This document shows, piece by piece, positions 42,858 through 50,657 of a stretch of 64,000 nucleotides of DNA. Location of the stretch: contig NZ_BJED01000007.1 in the NCBI RefSeq assembly GCF_005405485.1, positions 1 to 64,000 of the forward strand, written 5' to 3'. The notes under the pieces were generated by a model that saw only the letters and a program-made list of their open reading frames with translations, ran no database searches and was not told where the DNA came from. Position numbers and translations under genes: made by a program. The stretch's first letter is position 1. Every line of letters starts with the position of its first letter. Source of the stretch: Enterococcus hulanensis (GTDB taxonomy: Bacteria > Bacillota > Bacilli > Lactobacillales > Enterococcaceae).

Positions 42858-44018
42858 TTAAAAGTTTTTGATTGCTTCGCGGTATTCTGCAACCGCCTGT
42901 TTTAACTCATCGATTGTATCGGATGAGAATTTTTCTAAAATTTCTTGTGCTAAGACTGTCGCAACGACATGTTCTGCAACGACAGAAGCGGCTGGAACCG
43001 CCGTGCTGTCTGAACGTTCAACACTTGCCTTGTAAGGTTCCTTCGTATCAATATCGACACTCATCAATGGTTTGTACAATGTCGGGATCGGCTTCATGAC
43101 ACCTCGGACGATGATCTGTTCGCCATTGGTCATGCCGCCTTCAAAGCCGCCAAGGTGATTACTTGTTCGACTGTAACCTTCGTCCCAGACGATTTCGTCC
43201 ATGACTTTGGAGCCTGGTCGATGAGCCGCTTCGAATCCAATTCCGAATTCAACACCTTTAAATGCATTGATACTCATCATGATCTGTGCGATCTTGCCAT
43301 CCAGCTTGCGGTCCCATTGAACGTAGCTGCCTAATCCAGCTGGTACATTGTCCGTTCGTACTTCCACGACGCCGCCAATGGTATCGCCAGCTTTTTTCGT
43401 TTGATCGATCAACTCCTTAACCGATTCTTCGACTGTCTCATCAACCATGTTGACTTCTGAGACTGCTGTTTTGGCTTTAATCTCTTTTACGCTCAATTTT
43501 TCTGGAACTGCAGCTTCGATTCCGCCTAAAATTGCGACGTGACTGGCGATATCAATGTCTACTGCTGCTAAAATTTGTTTTGCAAGAGCGCCAATCGCCA
43601 CTCGCATCGTTGTTTCGCGAGCAGACGAGCGTTCCAAAACATTCCGCAAATCACTGTGATGGTATTTCATCCCGCCGACTAAATCAGCGTGTCCTGGCCG
43701 TGGTTTTGATACCCGACGTAATTTTTCATCTTTTTCAGCTACTGCTTCGACAGACATGACCTTTTGCCAATTTTTCCAATCACGGTTTTCGACGATCATG
43801 GTAATTGGAGAACCTAATGTCTTGCCGTGACGCACGCCAGAGGTAATCCGAACTTGATCTTTTTCGATCTTCATGCGTCCGCCGCGTCCGTAGCCGCCTT
43901 GTCTTCTTGCTAGTTCTTGATTGATTGCTTCAACGGAGAGTGTTAGTCCTGCTGGAACACCTTCGATGATCGTTGTTAATTCTGGTCCATGAGATTCTCC
44001 AGCTGTTAAGTAACGCAT
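42858..44018 (-). CDS. aroC: Chorismate synthase
   Basis: The 386-residue FMNH2-dependent enzyme makes chorismate from [33 protein letters not shown], the [10 protein letters not shown] block, [13 protein letters not shown] and the C-terminal [11 protein letters not shown] block match the family. Length is normal (about 388). It sits 4 bp after aroB and 16 bp before tyrA in the operon. Confidence 0.97.
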   Translation of the reverse strand: MRYLTAGESHGPELTTIIEGVPAGLTLSVEAINQELARRQGGYGRGGRMKIEKDQVRITSGVRHGKTLGSPITMIVENRDWKNWQKVMSVEAVAEKDEKLRRVSKPRPGHADLVGGMKYHHSDLRNVLERSSARETTMRVAIGALAKQILAAVDIDIASHVAILGGIEAAVPEKLSVKEIKAKTAVSEVNMVDETVEESVKELIDQTKKAGDTIGGVVEVRTDNVPAGLGSYVQWDRKLDGKIAQIMMSINAFKGVEFGIGFEAAHRPGSKVMDEIVWDEGYSRTSNHLGGFEGGMTNGEQIIVRGVMKPIPTLYKPLMSVDIDTKEPYKASVERSDSTAVPAASVVAEHVVATVLAQEILEKFSSDTIDELKQAVAEYREAIKNF

Positions 44019-44021
44019 AAG

Positions 44022-45080
44022 CTATTCTCCTTCTAGTAAAAACTCTTTGATTTCAGTGAGTTTGATTTTTTTAATATAGGCCTTGCCGATTTCTGCCAAT
44101 AAAATAATGTTTAAACTGCTGCCCCGAGCTTTCTTATCATGGGTGATGGCCGTATAGAATTTTTCGGCTTCCCACGGCTGATAAGTAATCGGCAGTTGAT
44201 ATTTTTGATTCATCGCTTTAATTTTATTAGTGATACCGGCTGGTGAAAGATTCTTTTTCTCAGCGGTTTGCGAAATCTTCACCATTCCAATGGCAACTGC
44301 CTCGCCGTGACTGATCTTTCCATAGCCAGCTGTATTTTCAATTGCGTGGCCGATCGTGTGGCCGAAATTCAATAATAGACGTGAGCCGTTATCGAATTCA
44401 TCTTCTTCGACAACTGTCTTCTTTACTTCCAGAGCTTTGAGAATGATCGCTTCACTATGAGCTAAAAGATCTTGGATTCCTGTTAGTTTCTCAAGGTCGT
44501 TCCATAGTGAAGCATCACTGATCGCGCCGCACTTGATGATTTCTGCGATTCCTTCGCGTACTCGCAGCTCCGGCAAAGTATTCAATGTTTCTGGATCGAT
44601 CAATACGCCATCCGGTTGAGCAAAGGTTCCAATCATATTCTTGGCTTTGCTTGAGTTCACCGCTGTTTTCCCGCCAATACTAGAATCTACTTGTGCTAGT
44701 AAGGAGGTGGGAATTTGAACAAAGGCGATCCCTCTCATATAAGTCGAAGCGACGAAGCTGGCTAAGTCGCCCACAACACCTCCACCAAGAGCGATGATTG
44801 CATCACTGCGGGTAAATTGCTGATCGGCTAGAAAATCATAAAGATTGTTTGCCATTTCTAAAGATTTACTGCTTTCGCCAGCCGGCACAGTGTAGTGACA
44901 GACCTCATAATTGGCTAACTGCTGTTGGATTTTCTCGCCATAAAGCGGAAAAACATGTTCATCGCTGATGATTGCGATTTTTTTATTCTGCCAAAGTGAA
45001 GCGATCCATTCGCCAACAGTATCTAAAGCGTGGCGCTTTACGATGATTTCATAACTTTTATCTGATAAGACAATTTCCAT
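44022..45080 (-). CDS. aroB: 3-dehydroquinate synthase
   Basis: The 352-residue NAD- and metal-dependent enzyme forms dehydroquinate. LGGGVVGDLASFVASTYMRGI (NAD/substrate) and LNFGHTIGHAIE (zinc His) are intact. It starts 17 bp after aroF. No dehydroquinase gene (aroD) is in this operon, so that step must be encoded elsewhere. Confidence 0.97.
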   Translation of the reverse strand: MEIVLSDKSYEIIVKRHALDTVGEWIASLWQNKKIAIISDEHVFPLYGEKIQQQLANYEVCHYTVPAGESSKSLEMANNLYDFLADQQFTRSDAIIALGGGVVGDLASFVASTYMRGIAFVQIPTSLLAQVDSSIGGKTAVNSSKAKNMIGTFAQPDGVLIDPETLNTLPELRVREGIAEIIKCGAISDASLWNDLEKLTGIQDLLAHSEAIILKALEVKKTVVEEDEFDNGSRLLLNFGHTIGHAIENTAGYGKISHGEAVAIGMVKISQTAEKKNLSPAGITNKIKAMNQKYQLPITYQPWEAEKFYTAITHDKKARGSSLNIILLAEIGKAYIKKIKLTEIKEFLLEGE

Positions 45081-45096
45081 GAAACGTTCCCCCTGT

Positions 45097-46137
45097 TTAA
45101 ATCAGTGAAGGTTCTTTTGTTAGTTCCTTAACTTTTTGCATCGCATCTACCATGATTTCTACTTCACTCATCATTTGTAGGTAATTTTTTTCATTCAATG
45201 ATTGTTCCCCATCAGACCAAGCATGTAATGGATCAGGATGGATTTCAACGATCATACCGTCAGCTCCGCTGGCAACACCTGCTCGAGCCATCGGTGCCAC
45301 TAGATCCCATACGCCTGTACCATGACTTGGGTCAACAATGATTGGGAAATGGCTCAATTTTTTGATCAATGGTACGGCACTTAAATCAAAGGTGTTTCGG
45401 GTAGCAGTTTCGTATGTCCGAATCCCGCGTTCAATGAAAATGATTTTTGAATTGCCTTGGACAGCGATGTATTCCGCTGCATTTAACCATTCTTGGATCG
45501 TCCCGGAAATCCCGCGTTTCAAGCCGATTGGTTTGCCTGTTTTTCCGACTGCTTCAAGTAATCGGAAGTTTTGCATATTGCGTGCACCGATTTGGATGAT
45601 ATCAGCGTATTGGCAAACGACATCGATGTGCGCCTCATCCATGACTTCTGTGATCACTTTTAAGCCATGGGCATCAGCGGCTTTGCGCATGATTTTCAAA
45701 CCTTCTTCGCCTAAACCTTGGAAAGCGTATGGAGAAGTACGAGGTTTGTATGCTCCTCCGCGTAAGATTTTGGCACCGCCGGCTTTTGCCATGCGGGCTG
45801 TTTCCATAATTTGTTCTTCGCCTTCGACTGAACAAGGACCAGCCATCGTTACGAAACTGCCGTCACCGATTTTCACGCCGTCTACATCAACTACTGTATC
45901 TTGCGGGTGAAATTCTCTTGAAGTCAATTTGTACGTATTTGAGATAGCTACTGCCCGTTCAACGACACTGTAAGCTTGGAACGGTACATTTTGAATGATT
46001 TTTGGATCTCCTAAAAGTCCCAAAACTAAACGATCTTTCCCGTGATTGATTTGTACTCCTAATCCTTCTTCTGCGATACGTGATAAAATTGGTTTTAAAT
46101 CTTGTTCTTGAATTCCTTTTTTTATAATTAAGATCAT
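45097..46137 (-). CDS. aroF: DAHP synthase (type I beta, ferredoxin-like N-domain)
   Basis: The 346-residue enzyme condenses PEP and erythrose-4-phosphate. Residues 1-80 form a ferredoxin-like regulatory domain of the kind seen in Thermotoga DAHP synthase, where Tyr/Phe bind. The catalytic barrel (about 90-345) shows MAGPCSVEG, LRGGAYKPRTSPY, KRGI and PIIVDPSHGTG. It has no fused chorismate mutase. It is the second gene of the operon, 21 bp after aroE. Confidence 0.95.
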   Translation of the reverse strand: MILIIKKGIQEQDLKPILSRIAEEGLGVQINHGKDRLVLGLLGDPKIIQNVPFQAYSVVERAVAISNTYKLTSREFHPQDTVVDVDGVKIGDGSFVTMAGPCSVEGEEQIMETARMAKAGGAKILRGGAYKPRTSPYAFQGLGEEGLKIMRKAADAHGLKVITEVMDEAHIDVVCQYADIIQIGARNMQNFRLLEAVGKTGKPIGLKRGISGTIQEWLNAAEYIAVQGNSKIIFIERGIRTYETATRNTFDLSAVPLIKKLSHFPIIVDPSHGTGVWDLVAPMARAGVASGADGMIVEIHPDPLHAWSDGEQSLNEKNYLQMMSEVEIMVDAMQKVKELTKEPSLI

Positions 46138-46158
46138 CGTAATAACTTCCTTCTTTTT

Positions 46159-47037
46159 TTATTTTTTGATTGTTTCTTCCAATAACGGTTGGATTTGTTC
46201 GACCGGCATTTCCTTGCCTGTCCATAATTTGAAAGCGGCGGCTCCTTGATACAGCAGCATGCCTAAGCCGTTGACTGCTGTTGCTCCAGTTGCTTTCGCG
46301 GCTTTTAATAATTTGGTTTCGGCTGGATGATAGATCACATCGAAAACCGGTAAATCTTTTCTTAATAAGGATACATCTGGTAATGGCATTTGATCTGTAT
46401 CAGGTGCCATTCCAATATTTGTGGCATTGATCAATAAACTGCTGGCAGCCAGTGAATCGCTCAATTGCTTTTCATCTGCTAAATCATGTAATTGAATGTG
46501 ACAATTGGTTTCATTAGCGATCATGTCCAGCTTCGGTTCGATCTTTTGATAGAAGTCATCTTTGATGTTGAATACATCGATGGCTTCCACTCCGTCGATC
46601 GCAGCTTGTGTAATAATTGCAGTTGCGGCGCCACCAGCTCCAAGAATCGTCATTCTCTTACCGATGATTTCTATCCCGTTTTGTTTCAGGCTTTCCATAC
46701 AGCCGATTCCGTCTGTGATATGTCCGATTAATTTACCATCCTGATTCACGATGGTATTGATTGCTCCGATCAAGCGGGCTGCTTGGCTGAGTTCATCGAC
46801 ATATTTGACAGCTTCCATCTTGTGAGGCATCGATAAATTGACTCCCAACATTTCAAGATCGCGAATCGCTTGTATGCTTGCGCCAAGTCGTTCAGGCTGA
46901 ACATCAAAGCTTAAATAGACTGCATCAACCCCCGTTGCTTGGAACGCTGTCGTGTGCATCATGGGTGAAAAGCTGTGCCTTGCTGGCAATGCATATAACC
47001 CGGCTAACCGCGTTCTTCCTGAAATTTCTTCTTTCAT
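46159..47037 (-). CDS. aroE: Shikimate dehydrogenase
   Basis: The 292-residue enzyme reduces 3-dehydroshikimate. HSFSPMMHTTAF (shikimate Ser-x-Ser), NLSMPHKMEA with catalytic Lys, ITDGIG with Asp, and GAGGAATAI (NADP loop) are present. ATG 47037 follows AGGAGTGAGG. As the first structural gene it lies behind the Tyr/Phe leader-peptide attenuator and about 350 nt of further leader RNA. Confidence 0.96.
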   Translation of the reverse strand: MKEEISGRTRLAGLYALPARHSFSPMMHTTAFQATGVDAVYLSFDVQPERLGASIQAIRDLEMLGVNLSMPHKMEAVKYVDELSQAARLIGAINTIVNQDGKLIGHITDGIGCMESLKQNGIEIIGKRMTILGAGGAATAIITQAAIDGVEAIDVFNIKDDFYQKIEPKLDMIANETNCHIQLHDLADEKQLSDSLAASSLLINATNIGMAPDTDQMPLPDVSLLRKDLPVFDVIYHPAETKLLKAAKATGATAVNGLGMLLYQGAAAFKLWTGKEMPVEQIQPLLEETIKK

Positions 47038-47213
47038 CTTTCCTCACTCCTTCTTATAGTTAGTTAACCTTTAATCAGCGATTTTAAGAAAGGCTTCGTG
47101 AACTCGCTCAGCTTTTAGTCTTATTGCTCAAAAGCTAGTTCACGTAGCTAGACACCCAAAAGCTCTGGTGCTGACGCTTTTTAAGCTTTTTAAACTTATA
47201 CGTTTCTTAAGTT
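47038..47213 (-). promoter_or_regulatory. Structured aroE-proximal leader
   Basis: No ORF was recognised. Two hairpins can be seen on the minus strand. One is AAACTTA...TAAGTTT just after terminator 2. The other is a long one with outer arms GTGAACT/AGTTCAC and inner arms AGCTTTT/AAAAGCT (about 47099-47150). A TATAAG near 47054-47059 could be the -10 of an internal promoter. This is leader RNA between the second terminator and aroE. Confidence 0.4.
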
Positions 47214-47260
47214 TAAAAAAAGACTAGGCCCACTGTAGAAAATCTACAATGAGCCTAGTC
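47214..47260 (-). terminator. Second terminator in the aro leader
   Basis: An 18-bp stem (47243-47260 with 47222-47239, a few G.T or mismatched pairs) and a T7 tail on the minus strand. It lies 25 nt after the attenuator terminator and about 180 nt before aroE. Confidence 0.88.
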
Positions 47261-47276
47261 TCCCAAAAAGATACCA

Positions 47277-47390
47277 AAAGAAAAAGCCACTATAGATTTT
47301 CATCTATGTGGCATTAAGTCAAACTTAAAATCCTTAGCCATCATAGATACAAACTTGTCTCGTTTGCATCCATGAATCATGAATACAAAC
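47277..47390 (-). promoter_or_regulatory. Tyr/Phe leader-peptide attenuator of the aro operon
   Basis: On the minus strand four segments follow the leader stop codon. Segment 1 is 47377-47390, segment 2 is 47362-47375, segment 3 is 47337-47354, and segment 4 (5' arm of the terminator) is 47302-47312, with its partner at 47286-47297 and T-rich sequence after it. 1:2 and 2:3 each form 14 bp; 3:4 forms 11 bp with one bulge and would block the 4:5 terminator. A ribosome at the stop codon covers segment 1, favouring 2:3 and termination. Stalling at the Tyr/Phe codons frees 1:2, hence 3:4 and read-through. Confidence 0.8.
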
Positions 47391-47459
47391 TTATCTAAAA
47401 TAGCTAAAGTAATAATTATTCAGTTGTGTGTGCGTACTCTTATTTATATTCGTATTCAT
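47391..47459 (-). CDS. aro operon leader peptide (Tyr/Phe-rich)
   Basis: This 22-codon ORF has GGAG eight bases before ATG 47459 and ends NNYYFSYFR-stop. Five of the last seven residues are Tyr or Phe, the end products of the operon downstream. The TAA is immediately followed by segment 1 of the attenuator. The reading frame is followed by mutually exclusive hairpins and a terminator, as in classical ribosome-mediated attenuation. The peptide itself probably has no function. Confidence 0.82.
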   Translation of the reverse strand: MNTNINKSTHTQLNNYYFSYFR

Positions 47460-47493
47460 AAAAATCGCTCCAAACTGATTTAAGATTGAACTT

Positions 47494-47522
47494 AGTATAG
47501 ATTTGTTTTTCCAAGAAGTCAA
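47494..47522 (-). promoter_or_regulatory. aro operon promoter
   Basis: On the minus strand TTGACT (47517-47522), a 17-bp spacer and TATACT (47494-47499). It starts 33 bp after the trpZ stop codon, and I see only a weak hairpin (47547-47566) between them. Confidence 0.8.
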
Positions 47523-47555
47523 CCCATTACTTTTATTTTCTGTAAAAAAAATTAT

Positions 47556-48338
47556 TTACATTACTTCAGCTACACTCTCGTTTTCTTCAAAAAGCAAGAA
47601 TAAATCCGCTAATGTCATACGTTCCTTCTCTTCTCCACGGATATCTCTAATGATCTCCCCTTTTTCCATTACGATCACGCGATCGCCGTAATGCAGAGCA
47701 TCTTCCATTTTATGGGTGACCATTAAACAAGTCAGATTTTCTTCTTTGATCCTTTGATCTGTCAGCAGCATCAATTGCTTCGCTGTTTTTGGATCGAGTG
47801 CAGCTGTGTGTTCATCTAATAATAGTAAATCGGGTTTTGTGATCGTCGCCATCAGCAAACTCAAAGCCTGCCGCTGTCCGCCGGAAAGAAATCCTGTTGG
47901 TGTATCGAGGTGGTTTTCCAGCCCGTTGCCGACCAATTTGCAAAGGTCGCGATACAATTCTTTCTTATGATTCAGTTGGCGCTGGCGTAGTCGTCGTTTT
48001 TGCCCGCGCTTTTCAGCTAGACCTAAATTCTCGGCGACTGTCAATCGCGGTGCGGTGCCCATTTTCGGATCTTGGAAGACTCGAGAGATAGAACTTGCTC
48101 GTTGTTCTTCAGATAGTTTAGTCAAATCCTTGCCCATTACCGAAACAGTACCGCTGTCTAACTGCAGACTGCCGGAAATACTATTGAAAAGGGTACTTTT
48201 TCCAGCCCCATTACCGCCAAGTACGGTGACGAATTCACCTGGGGCGATCGTCAAATCAACATTATTTAAAATTCTGCGTTTATCATTCACACCATTACTA
48301 ATGGTTTTGCTGGCGTTTTTTACCTCTAATGCATTCAT
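47556..48338 (-). CDS. trpZ: TrpXYZ-type ABC importer, ATPase
   Basis: The 260-residue ATP-binding protein has Walker A GGNGAGKST (about 38-46), Q-loop SRVFQDPKMGT, signature LSGGQRQALSLLMA, Walker B LLLLDEHTAALD and the H-loop THK. It is of the CD3072/LptB-like branch that works with ABC_sub_bind lipoproteins. It is the last gene of the three-gene operon, directly upstream of the aro operon promoter. The substrate is inferred from the Trp leader peptide of the operon. Confidence 0.85.
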   Translation of the reverse strand: MNALEVKNASKTISNGVNDKRRILNNVDLTIAPGEFVTVLGGNGAGKSTLFNSISGSLQLDSGTVSVMGKDLTKLSEEQRASSISRVFQDPKMGTAPRLTVAENLGLAEKRGQKRRLRQRQLNHKKELYRDLCKLVGNGLENHLDTPTGFLSGGQRQALSLLMATITKPDLLLLDEHTAALDPKTAKQLMLLTDQRIKEENLTCLMVTHKMEDALHYGDRVIVMEKGEIIRDIRGEEKERMTLADLFLLFEENESVAEVM

Positions 48339-48342
48339 GCGA

Positions 48343-49224
48343 TCACTCCTCCTTTTCCAGTCCTGTTTTCAGATTCAATGCTTCCTTTAAACGCGGGATC
48401 ATCAGACACAATGCCAAAATGATCGATGAGAAAATCTTCAAATAAGTAGTATCTAGTCCGGCTTTAATGATGATTAAGATCAATAATTGATAAATAATAC
48501 TGCCTAATACGATCGCAATCAATCGTTCAACAAATGTTACTTCACCATATAAAACTTCGCCGATAATAATTGAAGCTAGTCCGATAACGATCACGCCGAC
48601 ACCTTTTCCGATATCAGCATAGCCGTCATTTTGTGCGATCAAGGCGCCAGATAATGCGATCACGCCATTGGATAAGGTCAGACCGATCACCTTCATGCGA
48701 TCCGTATTGATACCGATCGAACGCGCCATGTTTTCATTGTCGCCAGTCGCAATATAAGCCTGCCCAAAGTCAGTGAAAAAGAAAAATAGCAAAAGAGCGA
48801 CAATGATCACGATAGCGATCAAGCCTAACAGTACGATATCGAAATGATCCGGCAAATTTAAATTTGTAAAGAAATCTTGGATTTTCGGCTGCTTCAATAA
48901 AGAAAGGTTTGGTGTTTGCATAATGAACAGCATCACCGAATTCAATCCCGACATCACTAGAATTCCAGCTAAGATGACTGGGATTTTTCCTTTGGTATAG
49001 AGCATGCCGGTAACAAAACCAGCACACATACCTGCGACGATACCAAGAAATGTCGCCAATATAGGAGATACACCATTGGTGATCGCAGTCACGCAGACCG
49101 CGCCGCCTAATGGAAATGAACCCTCTGTTGTCATATCAGGAAAATTTAAGATCCGATAGGTCATAAAAATACCTAATCCTAAAACCCCCCATAAAAATCC
49201 TTGTCCAATCGCTGAAATTACCAT
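48343..49224 (-). CDS. trpY: TrpXYZ-type ABC importer, permease
   Basis: The 293-residue membrane protein of the BPD_transp_2 family has about eight helices. MTYRILNFPDMTTEGSFPLGGAV near the start and ATGDNENMARSIGINTDRMKVIGLTLSNGVIALSGAL (coupling region) are diagnostic of this branch. It is spaced 4 bp from both neighbours, so the three genes are one translational unit. Confidence 0.87.
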   Translation of the reverse strand: MVISAIGQGFLWGVLGLGIFMTYRILNFPDMTTEGSFPLGGAVCVTAITNGVSPILATFLGIVAGMCAGFVTGMLYTKGKIPVILAGILVMSGLNSVMLFIMQTPNLSLLKQPKIQDFFTNLNLPDHFDIVLLGLIAIVIIVALLLFFFFTDFGQAYIATGDNENMARSIGINTDRMKVIGLTLSNGVIALSGALIAQNDGYADIGKGVGVIVIGLASIIIGEVLYGEVTFVERLIAIVLGSIIYQLLILIIIKAGLDTTYLKIFSSIILALCLMIPRLKEALNLKTGLEKEE

Positions 49225-49228
49225 CTGT

Positions 49229-50239
49229 CTACTCCCCTTTAACTACTTCTGCTTTTTCTTTGATTTTTTCTGGAATCGTGATGCCTAATTCTTTGGCTTT
49301 GTCTTCATTGATGATCATATCACCATAATCGATGACGTTTACTGGTGTGTCGGCTGGTTTTGATTTGCCGCTTAAAACGTTGGCTGCCATTTTCCCAGTT
49401 TCAACGCCTAAGTCAAATTGATTTTGTCCAACGGTGGCGATGCCGCCTTCTTTTGCCATATTATCAACGGAAACGAAGACTGGTTTTTTCGCCTTATCAG
49501 ATTCATTGATCAAGGTTTGGAACGCGCTGGCGATTGTGTTGTCTTGCGGAATATATAAGTAGTCAGTTTCTTGGCAAGCCTGCTGAGTGATCTGAGCGAT
49601 GTCATTACTAGAGCTGATCGCGTATTTCTTCACCGTCAAGCCGTCTTTAGTCGCACGTTTTTCTGCACGTTCGATCTGCGACTTAGAATTTTCTTCCGAA
49701 GATGAATAGATCATGCCGACTGTTTTTGCATCTGGAAACAGTTCCTTCGCCATATCTAATTGCTGATCGACTGGTGTTAGATTGTTTACACCTGTTACGT
49801 TGCCGCCGGGATTTTTCAAGTCTTTGACTAATCCAGCTCCGATTGGATCACTGATAGCGCCCATAATGATTGGCTTGTCGCTTGTTGCGTTAGCTAATGC
49901 TTTTGCTGCCGGAGTGGCAATTCCGACTAACACATCTGATTTCTTTTCTAATAATTGCTGACTCATGCTGTTTAGTTTACTTTGGTCGCCTTGACCGTTT
50001 AAAAATTCGATCTTGATGTTTTTCCCATCTTCGTACCCTTCTTGTTTCAACCCTTCGATCACACCGTCTTTGATTTGATCTAACGATGGATGGCTGATGA
50101 ATTGCAGGATGCCGACTGTTTTGATTTCTTCTTTATTTTCTGTTGCGTTCGTTTGACGCGAACCCATTTGATAAGCAAAAACTCCGATTAATACGACTGC
50201 TAATGCGATGATTGATCCGATAATTCCTTTATTTTTCAT
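49229..50239 (-). CDS. trpX: TrpXYZ-type ABC importer, substrate-binding protein
   Basis: The 336-residue protein starts at ATG 50239 (MKNKGIIGSIIALAV) behind GGGGGAA; the longer frame to 50437 runs through the leader RNA and is not real. A membrane anchor or signal (about 5-25, without a lipobox Cys) is followed by an ABC_sub_bind domain (TVGILQFISHPSLDQIKDGV, GIATPAAKALANAT, AISDPIGAGLV). Related streptococcal systems import tryptophan, and the upstream leader peptide with two Trp codons fits this. Confidence 0.87.
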   Translation of the reverse strand: MKNKGIIGSIIALAVVLIGVFAYQMGSRQTNATENKEEIKTVGILQFISHPSLDQIKDGVIEGLKQEGYEDGKNIKIEFLNGQGDQSKLNSMSQQLLEKKSDVLVGIATPAAKALANATSDKPIIMGAISDPIGAGLVKDLKNPGGNVTGVNNLTPVDQQLDMAKELFPDAKTVGMIYSSSEENSKSQIERAEKRATKDGLTVKKYAISSSNDIAQITQQACQETDYLYIPQDNTIASAFQTLINESDKAKKPVFVSVDNMAKEGGIATVGQNQFDLGVETGKMAANVLSGKSKPADTPVNVIDYGDMIINEDKAKELGITIPEKIKEKAEVVKGE

Positions 50240-50322
50240 GATTGATTCCCCCGATTTTTGTTTTTTGGTTTTTTGTTTGATAGTAGCTAACTTGGTGACA
50301 GCTAGCACGATTAGAAAAACTG

Positions 50323-50365
50323 GCAAAAAAAGACAACTACCCAAAAATTCAACGGTAGTTGTCTT
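50323..50365 (-). terminator. Second terminator in the trpX leader
   Basis: A perfect 12-bp stem (50354-50365 with 50330-50341) with a T7 tail on the minus strand, 84 nt before trpX. Confidence 0.9.
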
Positions 50366-50367
50366 AG

Positions 50368-50489
50368 AAAAAACAAAAACCGCATAGATCGTCTCTATGC
50401 GGGAATAAGCGTGAAAAAATATCCAGCATAGATACAAAATTTAGAAGTTGCCTAAATGTTGTATCTATGAGTGAATTCATAAATACAAC
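50368..50489 (-). promoter_or_regulatory. Trp leader-peptide attenuator of trpXYZ
   Basis: The plan is the same as in the aro leader. On the minus strand segment 1 is 50477-50489, segment 2 is 50458-50470, segment 3 is 50424-50437, and the terminator arms are 50394-50402 and 50380-50388 with a T-rich tail. 1:2 forms 13 bp, 2:3 forms 11 bp, and 3:4 forms 9 bp with one bulge, competing with the terminator. Segment 1 abuts the leader stop codon. Low charged tRNA-Trp would stall the ribosome on the Trp codons and allow read-through. Confidence 0.8.
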
Positions 50490-50549
50490 TTATCTACGCC
50501 AGTTTTGCCAGCTATTCAATTGTTGATTAGATAAGTTTGCGTTTTTCAT
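50490..50549 (-). CDS. trpXYZ leader peptide (two Trp codons)
   Basis: This 19-codon ORF has a perfect AAGGAG eight bases before ATG 50549 and ends NSWQNWRR-stop. Two Trp codons in such a short ORF, just before a stop that abuts attenuator segment 1, match ribosome-mediated control by Trp. The stretch CAATTGAATAGC and the AGATAAGTTGTAT around the stop align with the aro leader (CAACTGAATAAT, AGATAAGTTTGTAT), so the two leaders share an origin. Confidence 0.82.
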   Translation of the reverse strand: MKNANLSNQQLNSWQNWRR

Positions 50550-50582
50550 GAATGTCACTCCTTCATTTCTTATATTGAGGTT

Positions 50583-50611
50583 AGTTTAGCGGAAAAAAAA
50601 TCGACTGTCAA
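50583..50611 (-). promoter_or_regulatory. trpXYZ promoter
   Basis: On the minus strand a perfect -35 TTGACA (50606-50611), a 17-bp spacer and TAAACT (50583-50588), 33 bp before the leader ATG. Confidence 0.8.
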
Positions 50612-50657
50612 CTCTTTTTATTAAAAAAAGCTCATTTATTTTATTCGAATTCTCATT

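Noticed and set aside
50240-50437. Long N-terminal extension of TrpX
   Set aside because: This frame runs through two terminators and the attenuator; the real signal sequence starts at 50239.
47277-50549. T-box riboswitches upstream of aroE or trpX
   Set aside because: T-box leaders are common for these genes in Firmicutes, but I found no AGGGTGGNACCGCG-type T-box motif or Stem I features. Leader ORFs with matching codons explain the structures better.
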